A stretch of 62,301 nt of DNA from contig NZ_JADDRL010000054.1 in assembly GCF_021538895.1 (NCBI RefSeq), positions 1-62,301 of the forward strand, given 5' to 3'. A program made the translations under genes and the position numbers. The stretch is from Streptomyces olivochromogenes. Lineage in GTDB: Bacteria > Actinomycetota > Actinomycetes > Streptomycetales > Streptomycetaceae. Position 1 is the first letter of the stretch. Each line of letters begins with the position of its first letter. The notes beneath the pieces are model-generated. The model ran no database searches and was not told the DNA's origin. It saw only the letters and a program-made list of their open reading frames with translations. This document shows positions 18,234-27,864 of this stretch, in pieces.

Positions 18234-20630
18234 TCACCCCTGCGCCTCTCCCCCAGATTCCTCCCCGCCGGGCAGCCCCACCGGACGCCGCCCCCGGGGC
18301 TGTTGCGGCTCGGGACGGGCGGGTACGGGTGGGACCGGGCGGTCCACCGGGGCGTCGGTGGATACAGTCAGGGGCTCACCGTGGTGCACCAGTTCCAACG
18401 GCTCGCCTTCCACCAGGACATAGCGCGCGTGGGACGGGCCGATGTCCACTCTCAGGCGGCGTCCGCGCACCGTCACCGTGAACGCCACCCGGGACAGCGC
18501 TTCGGGCAGGCGTGGCGCGAAGCCCAAGCGGTCCAGTTCCCCGTTCTCCCCGACGTGCCGGCGCATGCCGCCGAAGCCGCCGACCAGCGCGATCCAAGTG
18601 CCGGCGAGCGAAGCGATGTGCAGTCCGTCGCGGGTGTTGTGCTCCAGGTCCTCCAGGTCCATCAGCGCAGCCTCGCCGAGGTACGCGTAGGCCAGCCGCA
18701 GATGCCCGGTCTCGGCGGCCAGGGCCGCCTGGCAGCACGCCGACAGGGAGGAGTCGCGGACGGTGAACGCCTCGTAGTAGGCGAAGTTGCGTGCCTTCTG
18801 CTGGTCGGTGAACTCGTTCGGGCACACCATCATCGCGAGCACCACGTCGGCCTGCTTCACCACCTGTTTGCGGTACAGGTCGAAGTAGGGATAGTGCAGG
18901 AGCAGCGGGTAGTTCTCGGGCGGGGTCGCGTCGAAGTCCCAGTGCTGGAAGCGGGTGAATCCGGCCGACTGTTCGTGGACGCCCAGGGCTTCGTCGTACG
19001 GCATCGCCATACGGCTCGCGGCGTCCCGCCAGGCAGCCGTCTCCTCGTCGTCGACGCCGAGTTCCTCGGCCCGGTCGGGGTGGCGCGTGGCCGCGTCCGC
19101 CGCGGCCAGCAGGTTCTGCCGGGCCATCAGGTTGGTGTAGAGGTTGTCCCGGGCGATGGCGCTGTACTCGTCCGGTCCGGTGACCCCATCGATGTGGAAG
19201 ACGCCTTCCGCGTCGTGGTGACCGAGGGAGCGCCACAGGCGGGCGGTCTCCACCAGGAGCTCCAGCCCCTCGGCGCGCTCGAATTCCTCGTCGCCGGTCG
19301 CCGTGACGTACCGGTCCGCGGCGATGGCGATGTCGGCGTTCACGTGGAAGGCCGCCGTTCCGGCCGGCCAGTAGGCCGAACATTCGGCTCCGTTGATGGT
19401 CCGCCAAGGAAAGGTCGCGCCCGCAAGCCCCAGCTGACGCGCCCGGTCCCGAGCCGCCGGCAAAGTCCGGTGCCGCCACCTCAGTGCCGGGGCGACGGTC
19501 TGAGGGGCGGTGTACGTGAGCACCGGCAGCACGTAGGACTCGGTGTCCCAGAAGGAATGCCCGTCGTACCCGGTTCCGGTCAGTCCCTTCGCCGGGATCG
19601 CCCGCTCCTCCCCGCGGGCGGCCGCCTGGAGCACGTGGAACAGGGCGAACCGCACCGCCTGCTGGATCTGCGCGTCCCCCTCCACCTCGACGTCCGCGCC
19701 GGCCCAGAACTCGTCCAGGTAGGACCGCTGTTGGGCGACCAGTCCGTCCCAGCCGGCGCTGACGGCGGCCGCCACCGCCCCGTCGACCTGGTCGTGCACC
19801 GCAGGCAGCGAGCGCTGCCCGGACCACCCGTAAGCGACGAACTTGACCAGCCGCAGCCGCTGTCCGGGGGCCAGATCCGCGGTCACCGTCAGGCGGCTGA
19901 CGTCCGGCTCGCTCTGCGCCGTCCACCGTGTGCCCTTGGGCCCTTCGATGAGATGGTCGGCCGCCGCTCCCACCCGCAGTACGCTGCGCTCGGTGCAATG
20001 CACGAGCCGCAGCCGGGTGTCCTGGGCGAAGTGTTCCTCAGCCGTCAGCGGTGACCGGGTCACCGCGGCGACCCGCGGGTCTCCCTCGGTGTGCGGCAGT
20101 TGTTCGTTGGCGACGAGTTCGGACTGCACGGCCACGGTCACCGGGCCGTCGGTCGGCTCGACCTCGTACATGACCGCGGCCACCGCCCGTTGGGTGAAGG
20201 ACACCAGACGCTGCGAGGTGATGCGGACCGTGCGGCCACCGGGCGTGGTCCACCGCGCGGTTCGGCTGAGCACACCGGAGCGGAAGTCCAGGACCCGCCC
20301 GTGCTCCAGCAGTCGGCCGTAGCGCAGATCGCACGGGTGATCGTCCACCTGCAGCCGGATGATCTTGCCGTCGGTGACGTTGATCATCGTCTCGCCGGTC
20401 TCGGGATAGCCGTAGCCCGCTTCCGCGTACGGCAGTGGGTTCCGCTCGTAGACGCCGTTGAGGTAGGCGCCGGGCAGTCCGTGGGGCTCGCCCTCGTCGA
20501 GGTTCCCGCGCCACCCGATGTGCCCGTTGGACAGGGCGAACACCGACTCGCTCTGCGCGAGCACCTCCAGGTTCAGCTCGGTCTCTCGCAGGCACCACGG
20601 CTCGACCGTGAAACTGGGATGGGTGATCAC
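18234..20630 (-). CDS. Glycoside hydrolase family 65 disaccharide phosphorylase
   Basis: 798 aa from GTG20630, whose first four bases (GTGA) overlap the stop of the HAD gene upstream. Family features: N-terminal beta-sandwich (NGHIGWRGNLDEG), linker, (alpha/alpha)6 barrel with FWDTESYVLPVLT, and the general-acid motif DGVTGPDEYS (Glu488). Next come a phosphate-loop-like region (HYPYFDLYRKQVVKQADVVL) and the C-terminal jelly roll. GH65 phosphorylases cleave trehalose, maltose, kojibiose or nigerose with phosphate to give glucose and beta-glucose-1-P. The translationally coupled beta-phosphoglucomutase supports phosphorolysis over hydrolysis. Which disaccharide is used cannot be decided; trehalose or kojibiose are the leading options. 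Confidence 0.9.
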   Translation of the reverse strand: MITHPSFTVEPWCLRETELNLEVLAQSESVFALSNGHIGWRGNLDEGEPHGLPGAYLNGVYERNPLPYAEAGYGYPETGETMINVTDGKIIRLQVDDHPCDLRYGRLLEHGRVLDFRSGVLSRTARWTTPGGRTVRITSQRLVSFTQRAVAAVMYEVEPTDGPVTVAVQSELVANEQLPHTEGDPRVAAVTRSPLTAEEHFAQDTRLRLVHCTERSVLRVGAAADHLIEGPKGTRWTAQSEPDVSRLTVTADLAPGQRLRLVKFVAYGWSGQRSLPAVHDQVDGAVAAAVSAGWDGLVAQQRSYLDEFWAGADVEVEGDAQIQQAVRFALFHVLQAAARGEERAIPAKGLTGTGYDGHSFWDTESYVLPVLTYTAPQTVAPALRWRHRTLPAARDRARQLGLAGATFPWRTINGAECSAYWPAGTAAFHVNADIAIAADRYVTATGDEEFERAEGLELLVETARLWRSLGHHDAEGVFHIDGVTGPDEYSAIARDNLYTNLMARQNLLAAADAATRHPDRAEELGVDDEETAAWRDAASRMAMPYDEALGVHEQSAGFTRFQHWDFDATPPENYPLLLHYPYFDLYRKQVVKQADVVLAMMVCPNEFTDQQKARNFAYYEAFTVRDSSLSACCQAALAAETGHLRLAYAYLGEAALMDLEDLEHNTRDGLHIASLAGTWIALVGGFGGMRRHVGENGELDRLGFAPRLPEALSRVAFTVTVRGRRLRVDIGPSHARYVLVEGEPLELVHHGEPLTVSTDAPVDRPVPPVPARPEPQQPRGRRPVGLPGGEESGGEAQG

Positions 20631-21370
20631 GACGACTCCAGAAGTTCGGCCAGGTCCCGCACGACCACGTCCGCCCCGTGCGCCCTCAGCTGCTCCGCCT
20701 GGCCCACCCGGTCCACCCCCACCACCACACCGAAGGCTCCGGCCCGCCCCGCCTCCACACCGGCCAGGGCGTCCTCGAACACGGCGGCCGCGCCCGGCTC
20801 CACGCCCAGGACCCGGGCCGCTTCCAGGTAGGTGTCCGGGGCGGGTTTCCCGCGCAGGTCGCGTTCGTGCGCGACCACTCCGTCGATCCGTTCCTCGAAC
20901 ATGTCCTCGATGCCGGCTGCCACGAGTACGTCCCGGCAGTTCGCGCTGGACGACACCACCGCGCGCCGCAGACCGGCTTCCCGCGCCGCGGTGACGAACC
21001 TGACCGAGCCCTCGTACGGCTCCACCCCCTCCTCACGGATCCGGCGCAGCACCAGGTCGTTCTTGCGTGTGCCCAGCCCGTTCACGGTCTCCGCCTGCGG
21101 CGGGTCGTCCGGCGATCCCTCGGGCAGACGCACCCCGCGTGCGGCGAGAAAGGTGCGGACCCCGTCCTCGCGGGGCCGCCCGTCCACGTATTCGTCGTAG
21201 TCGACGACAGCGTCGAAGGGAACGAACGGAGTTCCCTCGCGTGCCGCGCGCTCGCGGAGATAGCCGTCGAACATCTCCTTCCAGGCCGCCGCGTGCACCT
21301 TGGCGGTCTGGGTGAGTACCCCGTCGAGGTCGAACAGGCAGGCACGTACGTGATCAGGAAGCCCGAGCAT
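20627..21370 (-). CDS. pgmB: HAD-family beta-phosphoglucomutase
   Basis: 247 aa from ATG21370 (LPDHVRACLFDLDGVLTQTA). The HAD nucleophile is in FDLDGVLT; motif II is in AVVSSSANC, the Lys in RGKPAPDTYLEAA, and motif IV in AAVFEDALAGVEAGRAG. The cap helix region resembles beta-PGM proteins. It converts beta-glucose-1-P to glucose-6-P through a bisphosphate intermediate. It overlaps the GH65 start, and the G6P dehydrogenase gene lies 135 bp upstream, so product and next enzyme are encoded together. The longer open frame upstream lacks family sequence. Confidence 0.9.
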   Translation of the reverse strand: MLGLPDHVRACLFDLDGVLTQTAKVHAAAWKEMFDGYLRERAAREGTPFVPFDAVVDYDEYVDGRPREDGVRTFLAARGVRLPEGSPDDPPQAETVNGLGTRKNDLVLRRIREEGVEPYEGSVRFVTAAREAGLRRAVVSSSANCRDVLVAAGIEDMFEERIDGVVAHERDLRGKPAPDTYLEAARVLGVEPGAAAVFEDALAGVEAGRAGAFGVVVGVDRVGQAEQLRAHGADVVVRDLAELLESS

Positions 21371-21505
21371 GCCGTCGAGGCTAGGAGTGTCTTCCGGGCC
21401 GCGGTACGCAGACACCGTCCGCCGCGCCGGAAGGAACCCGCTCGGTGGACGCACAGACGGCGACCGGACCAACGCGGCCGCGTGAGTGGATCCGGGCCCC
21501 TGTGC

Positions 21506-22993
21506 TCACTGGTCGGCCGGCAGGCTCCACCGGTACGGCTCGATGAGCTGGTGGATCCGGTCTGGCCCCCAGGAGCCGGGCGCGTACGGCTCGACGGGCG
21601 GCGGCTTCTCCAGCAAGGGGGTGGCCGCCTCCCACAGCCGTTCGATGCCGTCCGAGCGCGTGAACAGGGACTGGTCCCCCAGCATGGCGTCCAGGATCAG
21701 CCGTTCGTAGCCCTCCAGAGCGTGCACCTCGTTGTAGGAGCCGGCGTACTGGAAGACCATCTCGGCGTTCTCCAGCCGCATCGCGGGTCCGGGTTCCTTG
21801 GTGAGGAACCGGGCCGTGATGCTTCCCGGATCGTCGAAGTCGATCACCATTTCGTTGCTGCGCAGGCAGGATCCGTGGCTGACGTCCATGGGGAACATCC
21901 GAAGCGCCGGCTCACGGAAGCCCAGGGTGACCACATGCCGGCCCTGGCCGAGGGACTTGCCGGACCGCAGGAAGAAGGGCACGCCGGCCCATCGCCAGTT
22001 GTCCAGCTCCACGCGCAGGGCCACGAAGGTCTCGGTGTCCGACTGCGGATCCACTCCCGGCTCCTCGCGGTAGCCCGTGTACTGGCCGCGCACGACGTGG
22101 GCCGGGTCCACCGGCCGCAGGGACTGGAAGACCTTCTCCTTCTCGGCCCGCAGCGCGTGGGCCTCCAGCGAGGTCGGGGGTTCCATCGCCACGAACCCCA
22201 TCAGCTGGAAGAGATGAGTGACGATCATGTCCCGGAAGGTGCCGGTCCCTTCGAAGAAGCGGGCCCGGCCCTCGATACTGATCTCCTCCGGTACGTCGAT
22301 CTGCACATGGGTGATGTGGTCCCGGTTCCAGATGGGCTCGAAAAGACCATTGCCGAACCTCAGGGCCAGGATGTTGTCCACAGACTCCTTGCCCAGGAAA
22401 TGGTCGATGCGGAAGATCCGGGACTCGTCGAACACGGAGTGGATCGTGGCGTTCAGGGCCTGGGCCGACGGCAGGTCGGTGCCGAACGGCTTCTCCACGA
22501 TGACCCGGGCGTCCTCCGCGAGCCCCGTGTCGCCGAGCAGTTGGACGACGGAGGGGAAGGCGACCGGGGGCACCGCCAGGTGGGCGAGCAGGCGCGCCCG
22601 GCCTCCGAGCCCCCGCTGCGCCTCCCGTACGGCGGCCAGCAGCGGCTGCGGATCCTCCGGGTCCGCGGCGCCGAAACTGAGTGATTCTTCGAACGCCTGC
22701 CACGCCTTGCCCTCCGGTTTCGACCGGCCGAACTCGGTGACCGCCTCGCGAGCGTGAGTACGGAACTCCTCGTCGCTGAGGGCGCCGGCGGCGGGTGACG
22801 ATCCCACCACACGGTAGTTCTCCGGCATCAGACCGGCGTTGGCCAGGTGGAACAGTCCTGGCAGCAGTTTGCGGCGGACCAGGTCACCGGTCGCGCCGAA
22901 GAGCACGATCACATGGTCGTCCGGGCGTGGGGCCGAAGACGCGGACGGCGTCGAGGCCGAGGTCGAGGTCGAGGTCGGAGTCTGCTGCGCCAC
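21506..22993 (-). CDS. zwf: Glucose-6-phosphate dehydrogenase
   Basis: 495 aa from GTG22993, only three bases after the gnd stop. A low-complexity Ser/Thr/Ala start is followed by the nucleotide-binding loop LFGATGDLVRRKLLPGL, the active-site signature RIDHFLGKE (substrate Lys and His), and EKPFGTDL. It oxidises glucose-6-P to 6-phosphogluconolactone with NADP or NAD. No OpcA or lactonase (pgl) gene accompanies it, unlike the usual housekeeping Streptomyces pentose cluster. With the NAD-type-looking short Gnd beside it, this is probably an auxiliary copy serving the disaccharide operon. Confidence 0.93.
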   Translation of the reverse strand: MAQQTPTSTSTSASTPSASSAPRPDDHVIVLFGATGDLVRRKLLPGLFHLANAGLMPENYRVVGSSPAAGALSDEEFRTHAREAVTEFGRSKPEGKAWQAFEESLSFGAADPEDPQPLLAAVREAQRGLGGRARLLAHLAVPPVAFPSVVQLLGDTGLAEDARVIVEKPFGTDLPSAQALNATIHSVFDESRIFRIDHFLGKESVDNILALRFGNGLFEPIWNRDHITHVQIDVPEEISIEGRARFFEGTGTFRDMIVTHLFQLMGFVAMEPPTSLEAHALRAEKEKVFQSLRPVDPAHVVRGQYTGYREEPGVDPQSDTETFVALRVELDNWRWAGVPFFLRSGKSLGQGRHVVTLGFREPALRMFPMDVSHGSCLRSNEMVIDFDDPGSITARFLTKEPGPAMRLENAEMVFQYAGSYNEVHALEGYERLILDAMLGDQSLFTRSDGIERLWEAATPLLEKPPPVEPYAPGSWGPDRIHQLIEPYRWSLPADQ

Positions 22994-22996
22994 GAT

Positions 22997-24028
22997 TCAG
23001 CCCGCCTTCTCGGCGTGCCCGCCGAACTCGCCGCGCATGGCCGAGAGCAGTTTGTCGGTGAACTCGCCAAGTCCTCGCGAGGCATAGCGCTGGTAGAGGG
23101 CGGTGGTGATCACCGGTGCGGGCACGCTCTCGTCGACCGCCGCCAGCACCGTCCAGCGGCCCTCCCCGGAATCGGAGACCCGGCCGGCGAATCCGTCGAG
23201 CTCCGGCGACCGGGCCAGCGCGTCGGCGACCAGGTCGACCAGCCAGGAGCCGACCACCGAGCCGCGCCGCCACACCTCGGCGACCTCTGCGGCGTCGATC
23301 TCGTAGGAGTAGGCCTCGGGGTCGCGCAGCGGGGCGGTCTCGGCGTCGACCGCGCGGTTGTGTAGTCCCGCGTCGGCGTGCTTGATGATGCTCAGGCCTT
23401 CGGCGATGGCGGCCATCATCCCGTACTCCACGCCGTTGTGGACCATCTTCACGAAGTGGCCGGCGCCACTGGGCCCGCAGTGCAGATAGCCGTCGGGGGC
23501 GGTGCCGGTCGTGGCGGTCCGGCCGGGGGTGGGCTCGGCACTGCCGGCGCCCGGGGCGATCGTGCGCAGCAGGGGGTCGAGGCGCTGGACGGCGTCCCTC
23601 TCTCCGCCGACCATCAGGCAGTATCCGCGCTCCAGGCCCCAGATGCCCCCGGAGGTGCCGCAGTCCACGTAGTACACACCGAGCGGCGCGAGTTGCCGGG
23701 AGCGGGTGATGTCGTCCCGGTAGTAGGAGTTGCCGCCGTCGATCACGATGTCGTCGGGGACGAGTAGGTCGGCCAGTTCGTCGACCGTGCGCTGCACCAC
23801 GCCCGCGGGCAGCATCAGCCAGATGTTCCGCGGCCGGCTGAGCTTGCCGACGAGGTCCTGAAGGGAGGATGCCGCGGTGGCGCCCTCCTGCTCCAGCTCT
23901 TTCACGGCGGCGGCGTCGAGGTCGTACACCACGCAGGTGTGTCCGTCGCGCATGAGCCGGCGCACCAGGTTGGCGCCCATGCGTCCGAGTCCGACCATGC
24001 CGAGTTGCATGGGGGTGTTGGTGGTCAT
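22997..24028 (-). CDS. gnd: 6-phosphogluconate dehydrogenase, decarboxylating (short GntZ-like form)
   Basis: 343 aa from ATG24028 with GGAAGG six bases upstream. It has the Rossmann start GMVGLGRMGANLVRRLM, the loop DGGNSYYRDD, CGTSGGIWGLERGYCLMVGG, and the substrate motif GPSGAGHFVKMVHNGVEYG. At about 340 residues it belongs to the shorter Gnd class (YqeC/GntZ), often NAD-dependent, rather than the ~480-residue NADP form. It converts 6-phosphogluconate to ribulose-5-P and CO2. It lies between tkt and zwf, with 3 bp to zwf and 56 bp from tkt. Confidence 0.92.
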   Translation of the reverse strand: MTTNTPMQLGMVGLGRMGANLVRRLMRDGHTCVVYDLDAAAVKELEQEGATAASSLQDLVGKLSRPRNIWLMLPAGVVQRTVDELADLLVPDDIVIDGGNSYYRDDITRSRQLAPLGVYYVDCGTSGGIWGLERGYCLMVGGERDAVQRLDPLLRTIAPGAGSAEPTPGRTATTGTAPDGYLHCGPSGAGHFVKMVHNGVEYGMMAAIAEGLSIIKHADAGLHNRAVDAETAPLRDPEAYSYEIDAAEVAEVWRRGSVVGSWLVDLVADALARSPELDGFAGRVSDSGEGRWTVLAAVDESVPAPVITTALYQRYASRGLGEFTDKLLSAMRGEFGGHAEKAG

Positions 24029-24084
24029 GGTCTGCCTTCCCGTTGCGCTCCGTACGCTCTGCACCGCACCCCGGGTGGGTGCGA

Positions 24085-26154
24085 TCAGGTGAGGGGTCCC
24101 GGCTCCTGCTGGGCCGCCAGCACCTCACGCGCGGTCTGAGCGACCCTCTGGGGGGTGAATCCGAACTTCGTGAGCAGGTTCTTCAGCGGGGCCGACGCTC
24201 CGTAGGTGTGCATGCCGACGACCGTTCCCCGGTCGCCCACGTAGCGGTCCCAGCCGAAGGTCGACGCCTGCTCCACTCCCACACGCGCGGTGACATCGGG
24301 TGGCAGCACCGCGTCGCGGTACTCGCGCGGCTGCCGGTCGAACAGTTCCCAGCAGGGCATGCTGACCACGCGGGCCGTGATGCCCTCGGCGGCCAGTTCC
24401 TCCCGTGCCGACAGGGCGAGGGAGACCTCCGACCCGGTGGCCAGCAGCAGGACCTGCGGTGCGCCGTCGGGGGCGTCGGCCAGGACGTAGGCGCCGTGGG
24501 CCACACCGGAGGCCGGTGCGAAGACGGAGCGGTCGAGGGTGGGCAGGGCCTGGCGGGAGAGCACCAGTGCGGCCGGTTCGTGGCGCAGGGCGGCCACCAC
24601 GCGCCATGTCTCCACGACCTCCGCCGCGTCGGCCGGACGGAACACCAGCAGGCCGGGCATGGCCCGGAGACCGGCGAGCTGTTCCACCGGCTGGTGGGTG
24701 GGGCCGTCCTCGCCGACGCCGATGGAGTCGTGCGTGAAGATGTGCACCACCGGGATCTCCATCAGGGCGGACAGCCGGATGGCCGCCTTGGCGTAGTCGG
24801 AGAAGATCAGGAAGCCCGACCAGTACGGCCGTAGCTTGGTCAGTGCCATGCCGTTGGCGATGGCCGCGGAGGCGTGTTCGCGCACTCCCAGGTGGAGGTT
24901 GCGTCCGCCCGGCTCGTTCGGTTGGCAGTCCCCGGCCCCGTCGAAGGTCAGTCGTGTCTTGGTGGACGGTGCCAGGTCGGCGGAACCGCCCAGCAGCCAG
25001 GGCACGCTCTGGGCCAGGGCGTTGAGGACACGGCCCGAGGAGTCCCGGCTCGCCAGTCCCTTGGCGTCGGGGGCGAACTCGGGGAGGGCCGACTCCCAGT
25101 CCTCGGGCAGTTCCCGGCGCTGCATGCGCATCACTTCGTCGGCGAGCCGCGGCCAGGCCGTCCGGTACGCCTCGAAGGTCTCGTCCCACGCCGTGCGCAG
25201 CCGCGCGCCGCGGGCGCCGATGCCCTCGGCGAAGTCCTTGTGGACAGTGTCGGGGATCAGGAAGCGTTCGTCGGGCGGCAGGCCCAGGAACCGCTTGGCG
25301 CTCCGGACCCCTTCCTCACCGAGGGGTGCGCCATGGGCCTGGGGCGAGTCCTCCACGGGCGAGCCGTATCCGATGTGGCTGTGCACCAACACCAGGGTGG
25401 GCCGCTCCTTTTCGGCGCGGAAGGTGTGGAAGGCGCGGGCAACGGCGTCCAGGTCGTTGGCGTCGGCGACGGTGGTGACGTTCCAGCCGTAGGCGAGGAA
25501 CCGGGCCGCCACGTCCTCGGTGAAGGTGATGTCGGTATGGCCCTCGATGGTGATCCGGTTGGAGTCATAGATCCAGCACAGGTTCGACAGGCCCTGGTGC
25601 CCAGCGAAGGAGGCCGCCTCGGAGGAGATGCCCTCCATCATGCAGCCGTCCCCCGCCAGCGCGTAGACGTCAAAATCGAACAGCGGGAAGTCGTCCTGGT
25701 TGTACCGGGCGGCCAGCCAGCGGCCGGCCAGTGCCATGCCCACAGAGGTGGCGACTCCCTGTCCGAGTGGACCCGTCGTCGTCTCCACACCGCTGGTCCA
25801 CCGGTACTCCGGGTGACCTGGGCAGCGGGAGTCGAGCTGCCGGAAGTTCTTGAGGTCGTCGAGCGTGACGGCGGGGCGTCCCAGCACCTCGTAGTCCGGG
25901 TCCACCGCACGTACGCCCACCAGGTGCAGCAGCGACCACAACAGGACGGAGGCGTGTCCCTCGGAGAGGACGAAGCGGTCCCGGTTGGGCCAGATGGGGT
26001 TCTCCGGGTCGAAGCGCAGGAACTTCTGCCACAGCGTGTACGCGACGGGGGCGATCCCCATGGGAGTGCCGGGGTGTCCGGACTCCGCCTGCTGGACGGC
26101 GTCCATGCACAGGCCACGGATGGTGTTCACCGACAGCATGTCCTGGTCGGTCAT
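24085..26154 (-). CDS. tkt: Transketolase
   Basis: 689 aa from ATG26154, a full-length transketolase. Visible family blocks are AESGHPGTPMG near the start, the thiamine-diphosphate motif ALAGDGCMMEGISSEAASFAG, YDSNRITIEGHTD, HSHIGYGSPVEDS, LGVREHASAAIANGMAL (active-site Glu), and THDSIGVGEDGPTHQPVEQL. It moves two-carbon units between pentose and hexose phosphates. It is the first gene of a leftward set tkt-gnd-zwf-pgmB-GH65. No transaldolase or glucose-6-P isomerase is present. The ribosome site is weak (GAAGAGA about 14 bases upstream). Confidence 0.95.
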   Translation of the reverse strand: MTDQDMLSVNTIRGLCMDAVQQAESGHPGTPMGIAPVAYTLWQKFLRFDPENPIWPNRDRFVLSEGHASVLLWSLLHLVGVRAVDPDYEVLGRPAVTLDDLKNFRQLDSRCPGHPEYRWTSGVETTTGPLGQGVATSVGMALAGRWLAARYNQDDFPLFDFDVYALAGDGCMMEGISSEAASFAGHQGLSNLCWIYDSNRITIEGHTDITFTEDVAARFLAYGWNVTTVADANDLDAVARAFHTFRAEKERPTLVLVHSHIGYGSPVEDSPQAHGAPLGEEGVRSAKRFLGLPPDERFLIPDTVHKDFAEGIGARGARLRTAWDETFEAYRTAWPRLADEVMRMQRRELPEDWESALPEFAPDAKGLASRDSSGRVLNALAQSVPWLLGGSADLAPSTKTRLTFDGAGDCQPNEPGGRNLHLGVREHASAAIANGMALTKLRPYWSGFLIFSDYAKAAIRLSALMEIPVVHIFTHDSIGVGEDGPTHQPVEQLAGLRAMPGLLVFRPADAAEVVETWRVVAALRHEPAALVLSRQALPTLDRSVFAPASGVAHGAYVLADAPDGAPQVLLLATGSEVSLALSAREELAAEGITARVVSMPCWELFDRQPREYRDAVLPPDVTARVGVEQASTFGWDRYVGDRGTVVGMHTYGASAPLKNLLTKFGFTPQRVAQTAREVLAAQQEPGPLT

Positions 26155-26655
26155 GGGCGGCGGTCCGATCTCTTCGAGTCACCAGCCCTCCCAGTACACG
26201 CCGAATCGCCGCTCCGCGCATGCCCGTGGCGATCGCCCCTGCCACCGGGCCCGGTGGGTCAGCCGTCCGCGACGGTGGCGAACGGAGACCGGTCGGCGGC
26301 CGCCCGTAACGCCGCGCCGCACGATCATTGCGGGACACGGGTCAGTCCGCGGTTGCCGCACGTCGGCGCAGCACCCGTACGCCCCGGGAACGGGAGCCTC
26401 ACGAGCCCGGCGTACGGCTACGAGGGGCCGGAGCCGAAAGCCGGCACGGGCCCAACGAGCGACGGTGCTCCCCCGCGAGCAGAGTGAGGGAGTATCACCC
26501 GTGCGGGCGCCGAGAGGCCGGACGGGTGTCATCGGCCGGGCCCTTCGCAGGGCGGTGCGCGCCGGGCCCGACGACGCCGCGCGTGCCCGGCGGTGGGACG
26601 AGGAGCTTCGGCGCCTGGCGTTCGGTGTGAGACTGATACGAAAGGGGTGATCCCT
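26155..26655. other. Divergent promoter region between tkt and the SpoIIE-type phosphatase
   Basis: 500 bp with no supportable gene. It must carry promoters for the leftward pentose-phosphate operon and the rightward phosphatase, but I could not pick clear -35/-10 pairs or an operator palindrome. Confidence 0.4.
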
Positions 26656-27864
26656 GTGTCGGACCCACCGCACGCGTCCGCCGGTCCCGACACCGCCGTA
26701 AACGAGCATCGGCTGGAAGAGTTGATCATCGAGGCGCAGACGGCCCTGCCGGTCGAACTGCCCGCCTTGGCGAACCGGTGCGCTTGTGCCCTCGGACTGC
26801 AGACCGCGCTGATCTACCTCGTCGACCTGCAACAACGGCTACTCATTCCCCTCGAAGAGGCCTTGAAGCCGCTGCCGGTGGACCGCTCGCCGGCCGGCTG
26901 GGCGTACCGCACGGTCTCCCCGCGGGTGGCCGAGGCCGACGACGGCTTGATCGTCTGGATGCCTCTGGTCGACGGTGCGGAGCGGCTGGGGGTACTGGCG
27001 GTGCGGACCGCCTCGCTCGACGGGATACTGATGCGCCGCATTCGGATGCTGGCCCATCTCCTCGCCATGCTGATCACCTCCAAGCGCGCCTACAGCGACT
27101 GGCTCGCCGCCCGTACCCGCACCGCGACCATGCAGTTGCCCGCCGAGATGCTGCGGGCCTTCCTGCCGCCTCGCACCATCGGCAGCACCAGGTGCGTCTC
27201 GACAGCGGTGATGGAACCGGCGTACGACATCGCCGGCGACGCCTTCGACCACTCGGTGGTCAAGAACATCCTGCACACCATGATCCTCGACGCCATGGGG
27301 CACGATCTGACCGCCGGTCTGACCACGTCGGTCGCCATGGCGGCGGCGCGCAACGCCCGCCGCGCCGGTGGCGACCCGGCCGACGTCGTCTGCTCCGTCG
27401 ACCAGGCCCTCGCCCGGTGGTTGCCCGACCAGTTCTGCACCGGCGTCGTGTGTCGGCTCGACGCCGAGACCGGGGTGCTGCGCTGGGTCAATTGCGGTCA
27501 CCCCCCACCACTGCTGATCCGCGCCGACCGGGTGCTCGCCGGGGCGCTGGACAGCCCCCCACAGCCGCCGATCGGCCTGGTCGGCCCGCTCGCCCCGGCA
27601 GCCCGTCAAATTTACGAGACGACACTCGAACCGGGCGACTGCGTCCTGCTCTACACCGACGGTGTCGTGGAGGCACGCGACGCGGACGGTGCGGAGTTCG
27701 GCCTCGACCGGTTCACCGACTTCATCATCCGCTCCAACGCCGCCGACCAGCGCCCCGCCGAGGTGCTGCGGCTGCTCATCCACGCCATCCTCGATTACCA
27801 GCGCGACCAACTGCGGGACGACGTGACCATCCTGCTCTTCGAATGGCGCCCGCAGCACCGGTGA
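26656..27864 (+). CDS. GAF-like sensor PP2C/SpoIIE phosphatase
   Basis: 402 aa from GTG26656 with AAAGGGG eight bases upstream. The N-terminal ~150 residues look like a small GAF-type sensory domain (LPALANRCACALGLQTALIY). The rest is a SpoIIE/RsbU-type PP2C domain with metal-site motifs: IAGDAFDHS, MILDAMGHDLTAGL, WVNCGHPPPLL and LLYTDGVVEARD, ending DDVTILLFEW. It is a soluble phosphatase expected to dephosphorylate an anti-sigma-factor antagonist in partner-switch signalling. No anti-sigma kinase or antagonist gene lies nearby, so its partner is encoded elsewhere. Confidence 0.88.
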   Translation: MSDPPHASAGPDTAVNEHRLEELIIEAQTALPVELPALANRCACALGLQTALIYLVDLQQRLLIPLEEALKPLPVDRSPAGWAYRTVSPRVAEADDGLIVWMPLVDGAERLGVLAVRTASLDGILMRRIRMLAHLLAMLITSKRAYSDWLAARTRTATMQLPAEMLRAFLPPRTIGSTRCVSTAVMEPAYDIAGDAFDHSVVKNILHTMILDAMGHDLTAGLTTSVAMAAARNARRAGGDPADVVCSVDQALARWLPDQFCTGVVCRLDAETGVLRWVNCGHPPPLLIRADRVLAGALDSPPQPPIGLVGPLAPAARQIYETTLEPGDCVLLYTDGVVEARDADGAEFGLDRFTDFIIRSNAADQRPAEVLRLLIHAILDYQRDQLRDDVTILLFEWRPQHR

